DNA from: Agreia sp. COWG
GTDB lineage: Bacteria; Actinomycetota; Actinomycetes; Actinomycetales; Microbacteriaceae
DNA: 64,000 nucleotides
NCBI RefSeq assembly: GCF_904528075.1
Contig: NZ_LR882035.1
Location: 124,001 to 188,000 of the forward strand
Reading direction: 5' to 3'
Part shown: positions 45,777 to 53,812 of the stretch, piece after piece
How the letters are laid out: every line of letters begins with the position of its first letter
Position numbering within the stretch: position 1 is the first letter of the stretch
Translations under genes and position numbers: made by a program
Notes under the pieces: model-generated
The model's input: the letters and a program-made list of their open reading frames with translations, nothing else
Database searches by the model: none
Told to the model about the DNA's origin: nothing

Positions 45777-46369
45777 ACTACGACGAAAGCGCAATAGCCC
45801 GGGGTGTGATGGGGTTGTCTCGACCTCGAGCGGCTGCGTTTGCGGCGGGGTGTGCAACTGTGCTGCTCCCCTCGTATGAGTGGTTTACTCGGGCAGGGGG
45901 TCGCGGCGATATGAAGACCGTGCGTTCAGGAATCGATGATGCCTGGCTTCTCTCCTCCGACACTGGGGAGATAAACCCGGACGTTTCCAAGAGGCGCGAA
46001 CAGCTACTGATGCTTTTACCTGATGACTCGGATCCTGACTGGGTGCTGATGAGCCCTATCGCCCAAAACGCCGTAGCCAGCGTGGTCTATGCATTGAATG
46101 TGTTAGGGGCGGGTGATCAGAATGATCCGGTCTGGGCAGCACGGCAGGTCTTCGAGGCTGCAGATTTCATCATTCAGATCCAGGCTGGGCCACTCCAGTA
46201 TGTGGACGAGACTTCAAACGTGCCAGTGATGCGCATCGCTCTTGCTGGTATCGAGGCAGCCTTGGCGGGCGCACAGGTTGGCCGGGACATGCCGCAGATG
46301 CGTGCACATTCTGAGTTCGTAGGGGCTCAGATCGCCGCGCTACTGCCAGCGACAGTCGAGGGGTATTAG
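45773..46369 (+). CDS. DUF416-like immunity protein for the deaminase tip
   Basis: A 198-residue helical, soluble protein. The pattern MNYDESAIARGVMGLSRPRA, then AAGCATVLLPSYEWFTRAGG resembles DUF416, a family seen as immunity to deaminase tips. Its ATGA overlaps the deaminase stop, as expected of a coupled immunity gene. I chose ATG 45773 for that overlap; the longer frame from 45695 runs over the toxin end. Confidence 0.75.
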   Translation: MNYDESAIARGVMGLSRPRAAAFAAGCATVLLPSYEWFTRAGGRGDMKTVRSGIDDAWLLSSDTGEINPDVSKRREQLLMLLPDDSDPDWVLMSPIAQNAVASVVYALNVLGAGDQNDPVWAARQVFEAADFIIQIQAGPLQYVDETSNVPVMRIALAGIEAALAGAQVGRDMPQMRAHSEFVGAQIAALLPATVEGY

Positions 46370-46576
46370 CGATGGTCGTCGAGATCTCATGGGCATGAGA
46401 CAGGTGGTAACTTGACCGCCAGATTAGAGGTTCAAACGAGGACTATCTGAGTACTGGTGCCCTGAAGGAAGCTCTTTGGCAGGCCCACGACGAATTGCGC
46501 GGCTCACTCAGATGACAGTCTCATCAACCGCCATAGAAGTGGCGTCTCGTGGTGCACGAGCCAATGTGATTCGGCC

Positions 46577-46610
46577 GTGTGAACACGAATCACAGCTGGT
46601 CGGATGCGCG
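46577..46610 (+). repeat. Rhs core remnant (about 34 bp)
   Basis: TGAACACGAAT, one T-to-C change, then ACAGCTGGTCGGATGCG: the same bases as the Rhs cores (VNTNYSWSDA), isolated in otherwise low-GC spacer. The surrounding 46370-46654 has no gene I can support. Confidence 0.75.
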
Positions 46611-46654
46611 TGGCGGACCGGGATCGACTGGCATAGAGATAAAGGACCAACACA

Positions 46655-47406
46655 GTGACAGATGGTCAGAACGAATTGGCGGTCCTCGATGACCGGCGAC
46701 GCGACGAACGCATCGAGCGACATCGGTCTGCTCGGAGAGCTCGTGGGGTGCTTCGCGCCCGCCGCAGGCCGACTCCCATGCGATTTTTGGTGATGCTCAT
46801 TCTGGTAGTGCCGCTGCTGGCCTACGTGCACTACGTGATCTACCTGGTGCAGATCGGCAGTCCAGCGGCAATACTGGTGACTTTTGGCATCGTGGCCGTG
46901 ATTTTTGCACTCGTTTTTGTGGCCGCACTCGCGTCTCTTGTTATTCAGCGAGCGGGCGCGGTAAGACAGGAACGAAAGAGGAAGATTCGGGAGCCCTCGT
47001 CGACGATGTTCCGGATGTATTCGTGGTTGGATCTCGCGTCAGTCATCAGTGAGATTCCAGGTTCGACCGCGCACGCTCGCGCTCAACCGGACTACTCGCA
47101 AATGATGTGGATGACCGCGGATAGTACGGGGTGCGCTTCCTGGCTTTCGCGAGGACAGCCCCGGTTGTCGCTGCGTATCCATGGGACGTCGTCCGGGACA
47201 TAAGTCTCACCTCTTTGCCCAATCGCAAAGGCGTTGTGCGAGAGGTGCTTTCGCTGACGCTCGAGGTTCCTGCGGGAGTCCATTCTGAACTGCAGGTGGG
47301 TCTGCCGGTCGTCGTGTTACGACGCTCACTTATTCCCCGGGCTGTGGTCGACCACCATGCGTTGGAGTCGCTTCTTGATGAGTTGAAGTCTCGACGTCCT
47401 AGCTGA
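46655..47406 (+). pseudogene. Broken gene for a two-helix membrane protein, probable immunity relic
   Basis: The frame from 46655 to 47203 encodes a basic N-terminus, helix 1 (FLVMLILVVPLLAYVHYVIY) and helix 2 (ILVTFGIVAVIFALVFVAAL) and then turns into unlikely residues. A second frame, 47131-47406, reads PWDVVRDISLTSLPNRKGVV and VLSLTLEVPAGVHSELQVG, which looks like the true C-terminal PH-like beta domain. A frameshift near 47.05-47.12 kb, plus a TAG in the second frame, explains it. It has no toxin partner upstream and precedes the next orphan cassette. Confidence 0.5.
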
Positions 47407-47501
47407 TGTTGCGAGCTGCAGCCCGCGTTGATGAAGCCATTGCCCGCGACCGCTGTTAGAGCGCACGCAAACGAATCCGGCTGCTTTGCCCACGGCATCC
47501 G

Positions 47502-48734
47502 GGGTCGCAGACGACGACGTCCCTGTGGTCGGGCGCCAGTATCGTGCAGCAGTCGAATCCGGCGTCCGGGACGACGGCGCAGGTGCGGGATGCTTTGGGC
47601 GGGGTGGCGTTGCAGGCATCCGATTTGTCGACGGCTGATACGGGCACCCGGTGGAATCTGCTCGATAACCTCGGCTCGGTCGCAGCGCAAGCCGTCGGCG
47701 GATCGGTCACCCAGCTCGCTGATTACGACGATTTCGGTGGTCAGAGCTTCGCCACGACGGGGTGGAATGCGGTGCCCGGGTTCGGTTCGGAGCAGTCCGA
47801 CCCGAGCTATAACTTGAACAGTTATTTCTCGAGGCAGTACGACCCGGGCACGGGGTCGTGGTTGTCACAAGACAGCTACCGGGGGTTGTTGTCGCAGCCG
47901 CAGTCGGTGAACAGGTATGCGTTCGTGACGAACAACCCGGCCACCCTGAGCGACGTGCTCGGGTACCGGCCGTATAACCCTGGAGATGGCACGGCTAAGA
48001 GCTTTCCCGTCTCTGACTACACCGCGCCCACTGCGCAGGTCTTCACAGACATCGGCAACACCGTCGCCAAAGCTGTCACCGGTCTCACGGGCGGCACCTC
48101 AGCCAACAACTCTGACAAGCCTGGCTACGGCACAGGGGAGTGGCTCCGACCCACCACCAGGTCCAACGGCCGACCCTGGGAGCCCGGCTCGACACAGAAG
48201 TACTTCCAGGTGAGACACGTTGAAGGTGAAACTGCCAAGCAAAGCTACGGTGATTCGATTGCGCAGCAATGGAATTCCAGCGTTGCTGGGATCGTGCCGA
48301 AGTGGAATGAGACTTGGGATAACTTCTTCTTCCACAATGTTCAAGCCGAGCACGATGCTCAGGCTTGGGCGTGGAGTCCAAAAACTTATGGAGACGCGTT
48401 TGGAGACTGGAAAAAGACGGAAGTGACCCTGGGTCACCTGTCGACTATCACCGGGGGCGCCGCTATCGGCTCAGCTTTCATACCTGGAGCCGACATTGCG
48501 TCCCCAGTCCTCTCGGAGATTAGTTTGGTCACAAGCGCCGGGTCGTCTGCTATCGCGTGCACGGCTGGCTCGGGCTGGGGTTCAAATGCCTGTTCAATGG
48601 GATTTACATTGACGATAGTTGGAGCTGCCACATTCGGATATGGGACGGCCCTAGGACGGGTGGGTCTAGAAGTTGGCGGAAGTCAGTTGCCGGCTGATCT
48701 ATTGGTCGCAGGGTATGGAGGTCTTACATGGTGA
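47502..48734 (+). pseudogene. Orphan Rhs cassette with membrane-class tip (tip 5)
   Basis: Homology with the giant Rhs starts at GSQTTTSLWSGASIVQQSN and runs through LGYRP (47972), about 155 residues, then a 253-residue tip. Its first 84 residues (YNPGDGTAKSFPVSDYTAPT and on, to VRHVEG) are nearly identical with those of tip 1. The rest is different: a soluble stretch (YGDSIAQQWNSSVAGIVPKW) and a glycine-alanine-rich tail with three hydrophobic runs (HLSTITGGAAIGSAFIPGAD; GFTLTIVGAATFGYGTALGR), suggestive of a membrane-inserting toxin. No proper start codon, so silent unless recombined. Unrecognised family. Confidence 0.75.
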
Positions 48735-49162
48735 ACGACAGGGAAAGCCGGATGCTTGTTGCTGGCGTAACCGCTTACAGGCTGTTGCAACTGAGATTTA
48801 GGGCTACGTCGGCGGCGATTGTGCTAGCTGCATTGGTCATCCTTCTGAACATTTCGAGGGTTCCGCAAAGTTGGATAACTGTGGTTCTGGTGTGGCTCGC
48901 TTTTTTGGCGGTGGTTTTGATTGCAGTGATGATCGGGCTTCTCGACTCCAAGCAGCGCGCTGAGAGGAGGGCGGGCTACACAACCCTCAGGATTGGCGAC
49001 AGGAAATTGGAACAACGGGACCCTTACATGGGACGGGTCATCCGTGCACCCGGGGGCCGGTATCTGAATCGAACTGAATTCACGGCCGCGGTCCAATCGG
49101 CGAAGAAAGATGCGTCGGAATTGTCAGGATCTGAAGCCGGGTCGGTCAAGCCGACAACTTGA
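48728..49162 (+). CDS. Membrane immunity protein for tip 5
   Basis: A 144-residue protein with two helices (residues about 28-46 and 52-72) and a soluble C-terminal domain (GYTTLRIGDRKLEQRDPYMG). It overlaps the tip 5 gene by seven bases. As with tip 1, a membrane immunity protein matches a tip of the YNPGDG class. No family recognised. Confidence 0.72.
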   Translation: MVNDRESRMLVAGVTAYRLLQLRFRATSAAIVLAALVILLNISRVPQSWITVVLVWLAFLAVVLIAVMIGLLDSKQRAERRAGYTTLRIGDRKLEQRDPYMGRVIRAPGGRYLNRTEFTAAVQSAKKDASELSGSEAGSVKPTT

Positions 49163-49260
49163 ACCCGCGGGCATAATCTGGCACGAGTGCGAGCCGCCGC
49201 GTTGTGAGGTATCAAGTCGTCACTTGAACTGACACTTTCCTCCGGAAACGGACAGTCAAT
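49163..49260. other. Low-GC spacer
   Basis: No gene is seen between the tip 5 immunity gene and the Rhs remnant. Confidence 0.6.
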
Positions 49261-49500
49261 CGCCCGCCGCTGCTTCATCAGACAGCCTGCCGGCGAACAA
49301 CTACCTCGGCGGTCGCACCACGCCCGCCCCGGCCAACCCTGTCGCCGACGGCGAGCGCAGTAGCGAATGGCAATTCGATTTCGGATCCGATCAACGGACC
49401 TCAGACGTTCCTCGAGCACTCCCTAGGCGCACCCACGTCAGAGTTGCAGCTTGCACGGGAGTACATTGACCACATTCCAAGCGTCGTGAAGGGTGATTAG
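49261..49500 (+). pseudogene. Rhs linker remnant fused to a toxin tail (tip 6)
   Basis: 49261-49350 is the Rhs linker (SSDSLPANNYLGGRTTPAPA and on to PVADG) in one frame. It stops mid-word and, one frame over, a toxin end continues: ASAVANGNSISDPINGPQTF to REYIDHIPSVVKGD and a TAG. So a deletion joined the linker to the last 50 residues of a lost tip. The following gene, three bases on, is an intact immunity-type gene. Confidence 0.7.
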
Positions 49501-49502
49501 CA

Positions 49503-49874
49503 ATGGAACAGGAGCTTCCAGACCATCTCACGCCCGAGGCTTTCGAAGTGCTCCGGAACCTGGACGAGGCCGTGGCCGCTATTCACCCGGCTCTGCGGAC
49601 AATCTATGAAGAGAATTTCGAGGACGGTTCGATTCCCACTCCTCTGATGGCAATGGCTGAGTACACCTTTTGGGCAACGGTCAACCGTCTAGATGAGCCT
49701 GAAGCCGTATATGGACTGTTGTCATTTCTGGAGCGGACGTATTCCGAGGGCGATCCCGTCGTGACGGACTGTATCGCCCTGATGCTCCTCGAGAATCTCG
49801 TGGGAGAACCAGAGATGATTGATCTTCTCGGGCCAAGGCTGCGAGATGAAATGACGAAGCTGACGGGAATCTGA
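49503..49874 (+). CDS. Orphan immunity-like protein (DUF7674-like)
   Basis: A 123-residue helical protein ending in SFLERTYSEGDPVVTDCIAL and LLENLVGEPEMIDLLGPRLR. The YxxxSFLERxxxxGDxxVxxxIxxxxLENL pattern resembles a DUF7674-type immunity family; the match is by eye. It follows the toxin-tail stop by two bases and thus protects against a toxin the cell no longer encodes. Confidence 0.65.
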   Translation: MEQELPDHLTPEAFEVLRNLDEAVAAIHPALRTIYEENFEDGSIPTPLMAMAEYTFWATVNRLDEPEAVYGLLSFLERTYSEGDPVVTDCIALMLLENLVGEPEMIDLLGPRLRDEMTKLTGI

Positions 49875-49876
49875 GC

Positions 49877-50233
49877 ATGGCCGGCCACGCCACCAGGATG
49901 GACACTGGTCCAGTCAGAGAACTCTTAGTTTTCATACTGGGGCAGGCAAACTTCCCGGGGTCGAATGCGCTTCGCATGCAGGCGTCAGATGTCGAAATCG
50001 TGGGTGGGTCTGTGACAATGCTGGATCTTCGAATTCCTGACCAAAGCCCAATTTCGCTGGCCGTCGATGGGGTTGTTCCCTTGTCGACGCAAGTCGTGGA
50101 AGGTCACGATGAGCCCCTGGGTGAGCTCCTGATCTGGGTCAGTGGTGGACGACTCAGCTGCCTTGAATTTGCGTGGTGGACTGACGATCCACCCTTCCGG
50201 TTGCCTTCACCAGCCCAGATCCGGTTTATGTGA
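49877..50233 (+). CDS. Orphan immunity-like protein, small beta protein
   Basis: A 118-residue soluble protein; it begins two bases after the preceding stop, so it is co-translated. It has a strand-rich body (ASDVEIVGGSVTMLDLRIPD) and the C-terminal pattern GELLIWVSGGRLSCLEFAWW with DDPPFRLPSPAQIRF, frequent in actinobacterial orphan immunity proteins next to Rhs genes. Exact family not named. Confidence 0.6.
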   Translation: MAGHATRMDTGPVRELLVFILGQANFPGSNALRMQASDVEIVGGSVTMLDLRIPDQSPISLAVDGVVPLSTQVVEGHDEPLGELLIWVSGGRLSCLEFAWWTDDPPFRLPSPAQIRFM

Positions 50234-50325
50234 CCTAACGCTAGAAGCACGTGGTCTGTCCTACGCGAGTGGCACGGATGGAACAATCGAGTACATCCTC
50301 CACGGAGCCGATGAGATGACCCATC

Positions 50326-50943
50326 GTGCCTCCATTCCCTCGAAATGGGCGACCTGTGACAGTGAACGTGAGATTCAGTTCCGATGTCCCCGAATTGATC
50401 GGAGGACCGCTTGCGAGCCAAGAGATTCCCATCGATCTTTTTGGATATCCAACTCTCGACGAAATCAAGAGGGCTCGCGAACGGGGGTGCCTAGGTTCAC
50501 TTGGCGTAATCGAACTCGCGACAACGAAGTGGAGCTCTGGGGTCAAGTTGGAACCTTACGAGTCAGAGCTGGCTTTGCTTCTGTCAGACGAGGCGGACCG
50601 GGTCGACGTCATCCTCGGGCTGAACCCCAGTGCCGATGAGGATTCCCACCTTCGAGTCCTTCCAGGGTGGGACGAGGCGGACAGGTACTGGCTGGATTTG
50701 TTCCTCCGTGCGATAGCTACAAGCGCTCAACAAGCTGCTGTGCCGGAGGCGGTTAACTTCATCCTCGACGAATTCTCCTATCCAGATGATCTCGACCATC
50801 TGAGTCATCGAACGGACCCCACAGCAGCCTCGTCTCTAAGCGGGCTGCCACTCAGCGAAGAACTAGATTCGTACCTGACTGCGCGTGTCCACCATTACGT
50901 GTCGCGGCAGACCTCACGCATGCCGTCCACCGAGTCGTCGTAG
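50326..50943 (+). CDS. Hypothetical protein, possible orphan immunity
   Basis: A 205-residue soluble, acidic protein (LGLNPSADEDSHLRVLPGWD). A helical pattern with LDEIKRARERGCLGSLGVIE and YESELALLLSDEAD has slight resemblance to DUF2247 immunity proteins; not certain. Its location in the immunity array is the main argument. Start ATG 50326 is uncertain; no clear ribosome-binding site. Confidence 0.5.
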   Translation: MPPFPRNGRPVTVNVRFSSDVPELIGGPLASQEIPIDLFGYPTLDEIKRARERGCLGSLGVIELATTKWSSGVKLEPYESELALLLSDEADRVDVILGLNPSADEDSHLRVLPGWDEADRYWLDLFLRAIATSAQQAAVPEAVNFILDEFSYPDDLDHLSHRTDPTAASSLSGLPLSEELDSYLTARVHHYVSRQTSRMPSTESS

Positions 50944-50994
50944 GGCCTCAGCAGCAACGCGGTCACCGATTCGCCCTGGCGGTAGGTTCAAATC

Positions 50995-51507
50995 ATGAAT
51001 CTTGCCGAAATGCAGGAGGCGTTCGACAACGCCTTCGATCAGTCGTTGGTCTTTCATGGATTTACCGAATACATGCGTGACTTCGAAATGATCATGCAAT
51101 TCAGTGCCGATCCCAGCACGGGAATTCCGACAGAGCACTTTCGTTACATCTTCGTTCACTGCGTGCAGGCAACTATTTCGACCGCTCTGCCGCCCCAAGC
51201 CTGGGCGGCATCGCTGGATGAACGGCTCACCGACTACGAGACGGGCTCCGAGCTCGACGGTTACGTCTGGGGCGTCAAATGGCAGGCGCTCTATCCAGGC
51301 TTCGAGGTCGCTTCGCAATCCGGGGTGGGAAAGTCGTGGTCCGACAAAGTCGGCATCCCTTTCTACGAGGTGCGAGTCGAGGCGAATGGCCATAACTTCG
51401 ATTTGGTCTTCTCCGATTTGCGCGTGGAGCCAGCGCCTCCCGGATATAGCCCTTTCGTCGTAGGAACTCCTTTCTGGGACGGCAAGGTTCCGTTGCCTGG
51501 AGCGTGA
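50995..51507 (+). CDS. YxiG-like orphan immunity protein
   Basis: A 170-residue protein matching the YxiG-like family along its length: MNLAEMQEAFDNAFDQSLVF, GFTEYMRDFEM, HCVQATISTALPPQAW, SELDGYVWGVKWQALYPGFE, and the C-terminal NGHNFDLVFSDLRVEPAPPG. In Bacillus, yxiG lies beside the WapA Rhs toxin locus, so the family is linked to Rhs toxins. No toxin precedes it here. Confidence 0.75.
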   Translation: MNLAEMQEAFDNAFDQSLVFHGFTEYMRDFEMIMQFSADPSTGIPTEHFRYIFVHCVQATISTALPPQAWAASLDERLTDYETGSELDGYVWGVKWQALYPGFEVASQSGVGKSWSDKVGIPFYEVRVEANGHNFDLVFSDLRVEPAPPGYSPFVVGTPFWDGKVPLPGA

Positions 51508-51534
51508 CCGACGAAACAGCGGCCGCCCGCGTTA

Positions 51535-51690
51535 CTGCGGTGAATATCGGAGCCCGGGGTTCGTTTGCGCCAACCCTGACTTTGGAAGAAGTGCCCATCG
51601 CATCCGGGACCGTCGTCGCCAAGATGACCTGTCTCACCGACTCCGCTGGGATGTGGCGAAGTGCGCACGCCGGAGGGTGCGGCGACGCTA
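51535..51690 (+). pseudogene. Decayed copy of the DNA glycosylase gene start
   Basis: The bases GCGGTGAATATCGGAGCCCG, then CGGGGTT, mirror the leader at 55650 (GCGGCGAATGTCGGGCGCCG). CTGACTTTGGAAG replaces ATGACTCTGCATG, and later GTGCCCATCGCATCCG and ACCTGTCTCACCGACTC match the coding start, with an internal deletion of about 75 bases. Beyond the TCTGG-type WRxVRTPEGAATLL region a frameshift appears. Start codon lost, so it is a relic of a duplicated promoter and N-terminus. Confidence 0.8.
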
Positions 51691-51752
51691 CTCAAGCGAA
51701 CGTCTGGCAGGCGACGGGTTACGACCATCGCATCCTGCGGAGGCTCCGCTCG

Positions 51753-51941
51753 CTAGATCGTGATGTCGGCATGACTTTCGCGAGCATTGACGCTCGCCGG
51801 CGGGGGTGACGCGGCGCGGTCGTCCCGGCTGATAGCCCACGCCATCAGACCAAGTGCCCCGAATATCGTGGCCGCAATCGGCGGCCCGCACACGAACACA
51901 AGAAAAAGTACGAGGACAATCAGTAATCCGCCTGAATCCAT
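51753..51941 (-). CDS. Small single-helix membrane protein
   Basis: A 62-residue ORF starting MDSGGLLIVLVLFLVFVCGP with a GAAAGG ribosome site ahead, one long hydrophobic helix plus a second weak one (IAATIFGALGLMAWAIS), and a polar C-terminus. It is oriented with the two-component operon. It shares no recognised family; the open frame back to 52010 is not needed. Confidence 0.5.
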   Translation of the reverse strand: MDSGGLLIVLVLFLVFVCGPPIAATIFGALGLMAWAISRDDRAASPPPASVNARESHADITI

Positions 51942-52035
51942 GAGTGGCCTTTCGCTGCCTCGAGAGTACGCCCCGAACACGGAAACCTTTCCCGACGGCT
52001 GGTTGCACATCGCCGCGAAGACGGCGCCCGCCGCT

Positions 52036-52656
52036 CTACGAGATCAGCCACCCGTTGTCTGCTGCGATTCTCACTGCCTCGCCGCCGTTGCGCGCGCGCG
52101 TCTTGCCGATGGCGCTCGAGAGGTGGTTGCGGATGGTGCCCTCAGAGAGGTGCAGAGCGCGGGCGACGTCGGCGATGCTGCCCTCGGAACGCAAGGCGAG
52201 CAGCACGTCGGTCTCTCTCGTCGTCAGCGGAGAGCTTCCGGTCACCAGCGATTCCGTCGCGAGCAGCGGGTCGACTACCCGCAGCCCCTGCGCGACTCTG
52301 CGAACAGCGTCGGCGAGTTGATCGGAGGGGGTGTCTTTGACCACGAAGCCGGATGCCCCGGATTCGAGCGCCCGCCGCAGATACCCGGGTCGACCGAAGG
52401 TCGTCACGATGATCGATCTGCATCCGGTGTCGGCGTCACGCAGCTGCCGAGCGACAGCGAGGCCATCCAGCCCCGGCATCTCGATGTCGAGCAGCGCGAC
52501 GCTCGCACCCGTGGTCGTCACCAGGTCGAGCACCTCGTCGCCCCGACCAGCCTGACCGACGATCTCGAAGTCGGCCTCGAGGTCGAGCAGCGAGGCGAGA
52601 GCGCCACGCACCAGCGCCTGGTCGTCGGCGATCACGATCTTGATGCCCTCGGTCAT
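52036..52656 (-). CDS. NarL/LuxR-type response regulator
   Basis: A 206-residue response regulator. The receiver starts IKIVIADDQALVRGALASLL, with the phospho-Asp in SVALLDIEMPGLDG, Thr/Lys sites in IIVTTFGRPGYLRR and FVVKDTP. The C-terminal LuxR helix-turn-helix is LTTRETDVLLALRSEGSIAD, then HLSEGTIRNHLSSAIGKTRA. It overlaps its kinase by four bases (ATGA), so they are expressed together. It probably controls the adjacent ABC-2 exporter. Confidence 0.9.
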   Translation of the reverse strand: MTEGIKIVIADDQALVRGALASLLDLEADFEIVGQAGRGDEVLDLVTTTGASVALLDIEMPGLDGLAVARQLRDADTGCRSIIVTTFGRPGYLRRALESGASGFVVKDTPSDQLADAVRRVAQGLRVVDPLLATESLVTGSSPLTTRETDVLLALRSEGSIADVARALHLSEGTIRNHLSSAIGKTRARNGGEAVRIAADNGWLIS

Positions 52657-53804
52657 GAACGCCTCGTCGCCGTGAGCTCGAAGCCGCCCTTTTGGCTGGG
52701 GCGTGTCTGCACGACCGCGCCGACCTGCGCAGCGCGCTCCCGAAGGCCCTGCAGCCCGTGCCCGCCATTGTTCGACCGCTGATGGGGCGCGTCGGGGCCG
52801 CGGCCGTCGTCGGCGATCACCAGGTGGTCGGCTTCGACGGATACCCAGCACGACGTCGCCCCAGAGTGACGGATGACATTGGTGACCCCCTCTCGCACCA
52901 CCCAGGCGAAGACGGCCTGCAGCGCCGGTTCGACGACCGTGGTCTCGTGCGGCAGCTCGGCCCGGATGCCTGCGGCGGCCAGCGCGGTCTGCGCCGCGGT
53001 GAGCTCGGCGTCGAGTGTGATCTCGCGATAGTTCGCAACTGCAAGCCGAAGATCTGCGAGGGCGCTGCGGGTCAAATGCTCCACATCGGCGATCTCGGTC
53101 TCGGCCCGCTTCGGATCGATCGTCACGAGCCGCCTGGCGAGATTGGACTTGACGGCGATGACGGTGAGGGAATGCCCCAGCACGTCGTGCAGATCGCGCC
53201 CGAAGCGCGCCCGTTCCGCCACGACGGCCAGCCGCGCGATCTCCTCGTTGGCCACCCTGAGATTGTCGTTGGATGCGCTGAGCGCGCCGATCCCGATGAG
53301 AGAGATCGCGCTGACCGTCGTGACGACGGGGGCGAACCCCGTTCCGTCAACGAAGTCGGCGCTGGCAGCCACGGCCAATTGAACCAGCACCACGAACAGG
53401 GCCGACGGCAGGGATGCTTTCAGGGGCAGCCCGATGAAGGCGAGCATCGAGACGACGAGCAGCCAGAGCCAGACCGTCTCGATTCCGATGAGGGAGAACA
53501 AGACGCACGACGCGAGCCAGTAGGCGGCGACCGCGGCCAGCTTCGTGCGCAAAGACTCCGGCTGCAGGAGTGGCCCGAACACCATGAAGACGGCGTAGAA
53601 GACGGCCAAGACCACGAGGGAGAGTGCCTTGAGGGCGATCTCGCCCGAGCCGAGGATCACCGATGCGACCAGGATGCCCTGCCAGAGCAGTCCGAAGCCG
53701 GCGCCGAGATACCAGTGCCGCGCATCCGGTGCACGAAGACGCTCGGCGAACCCCGGAGGGCGGCCCGCGCCCGCCTCGAGGGTCGCATCAGTCACGGTGG
53801 TCAT
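52653..53804 (-). CDS. DesK/NarX-type sensor histidine kinase (HisKA_3)
   Basis: A 383-residue kinase with five to six helices in residues about 30-160, a short linker, then the HisKA_3 box FGRDLHDVLGHSLTVIAVKS, the N box REGVTNVIRHSGA and the G box DDGRGPDAP. It lacks an external sensing domain, so the membrane itself or a bound peptide or drug may be sensed, as with LiaS/DesK types. Start ATG 53804 (MTTVTDATLEAG); the longer frame runs over the permease. It is eight bases from the permease gene. Confidence 0.88.
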   Translation of the reverse strand: MTTVTDATLEAGAGRPPGFAERLRAPDARHWYLGAGFGLLWQGILVASVILGSGEIALKALSLVVLAVFYAVFMVFGPLLQPESLRTKLAAVAAYWLASCVLFSLIGIETVWLWLLVVSMLAFIGLPLKASLPSALFVVLVQLAVAASADFVDGTGFAPVVTTVSAISLIGIGALSASNDNLRVANEEIARLAVVAERARFGRDLHDVLGHSLTVIAVKSNLARRLVTIDPKRAETEIADVEHLTRSALADLRLAVANYREITLDAELTAAQTALAAAGIRAELPHETTVVEPALQAVFAWVVREGVTNVIRHSGATSCWVSVEADHLVIADDGRGPDAPHQRSNNGGHGLQGLRERAAQVGAVVQTRPSQKGGFELTATRRS

Positions 53805-53812
53805 TCTAGGTC

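Noticed and set aside
40289..48734. Orphan Rhs cassettes as independently expressed toxin genes
   Set aside because: They lack promoter, ribosome site and signal peptide, and their first codons lie mid-core; the chance ATG at 44070 lies inside an Rhs core motif.
51504..51809. A real gene starting ATG 51504
   Set aside because: Its similarity to the glycosylase N-terminus appears only in patches with a frame change, so it is the relic described and not a functional product.
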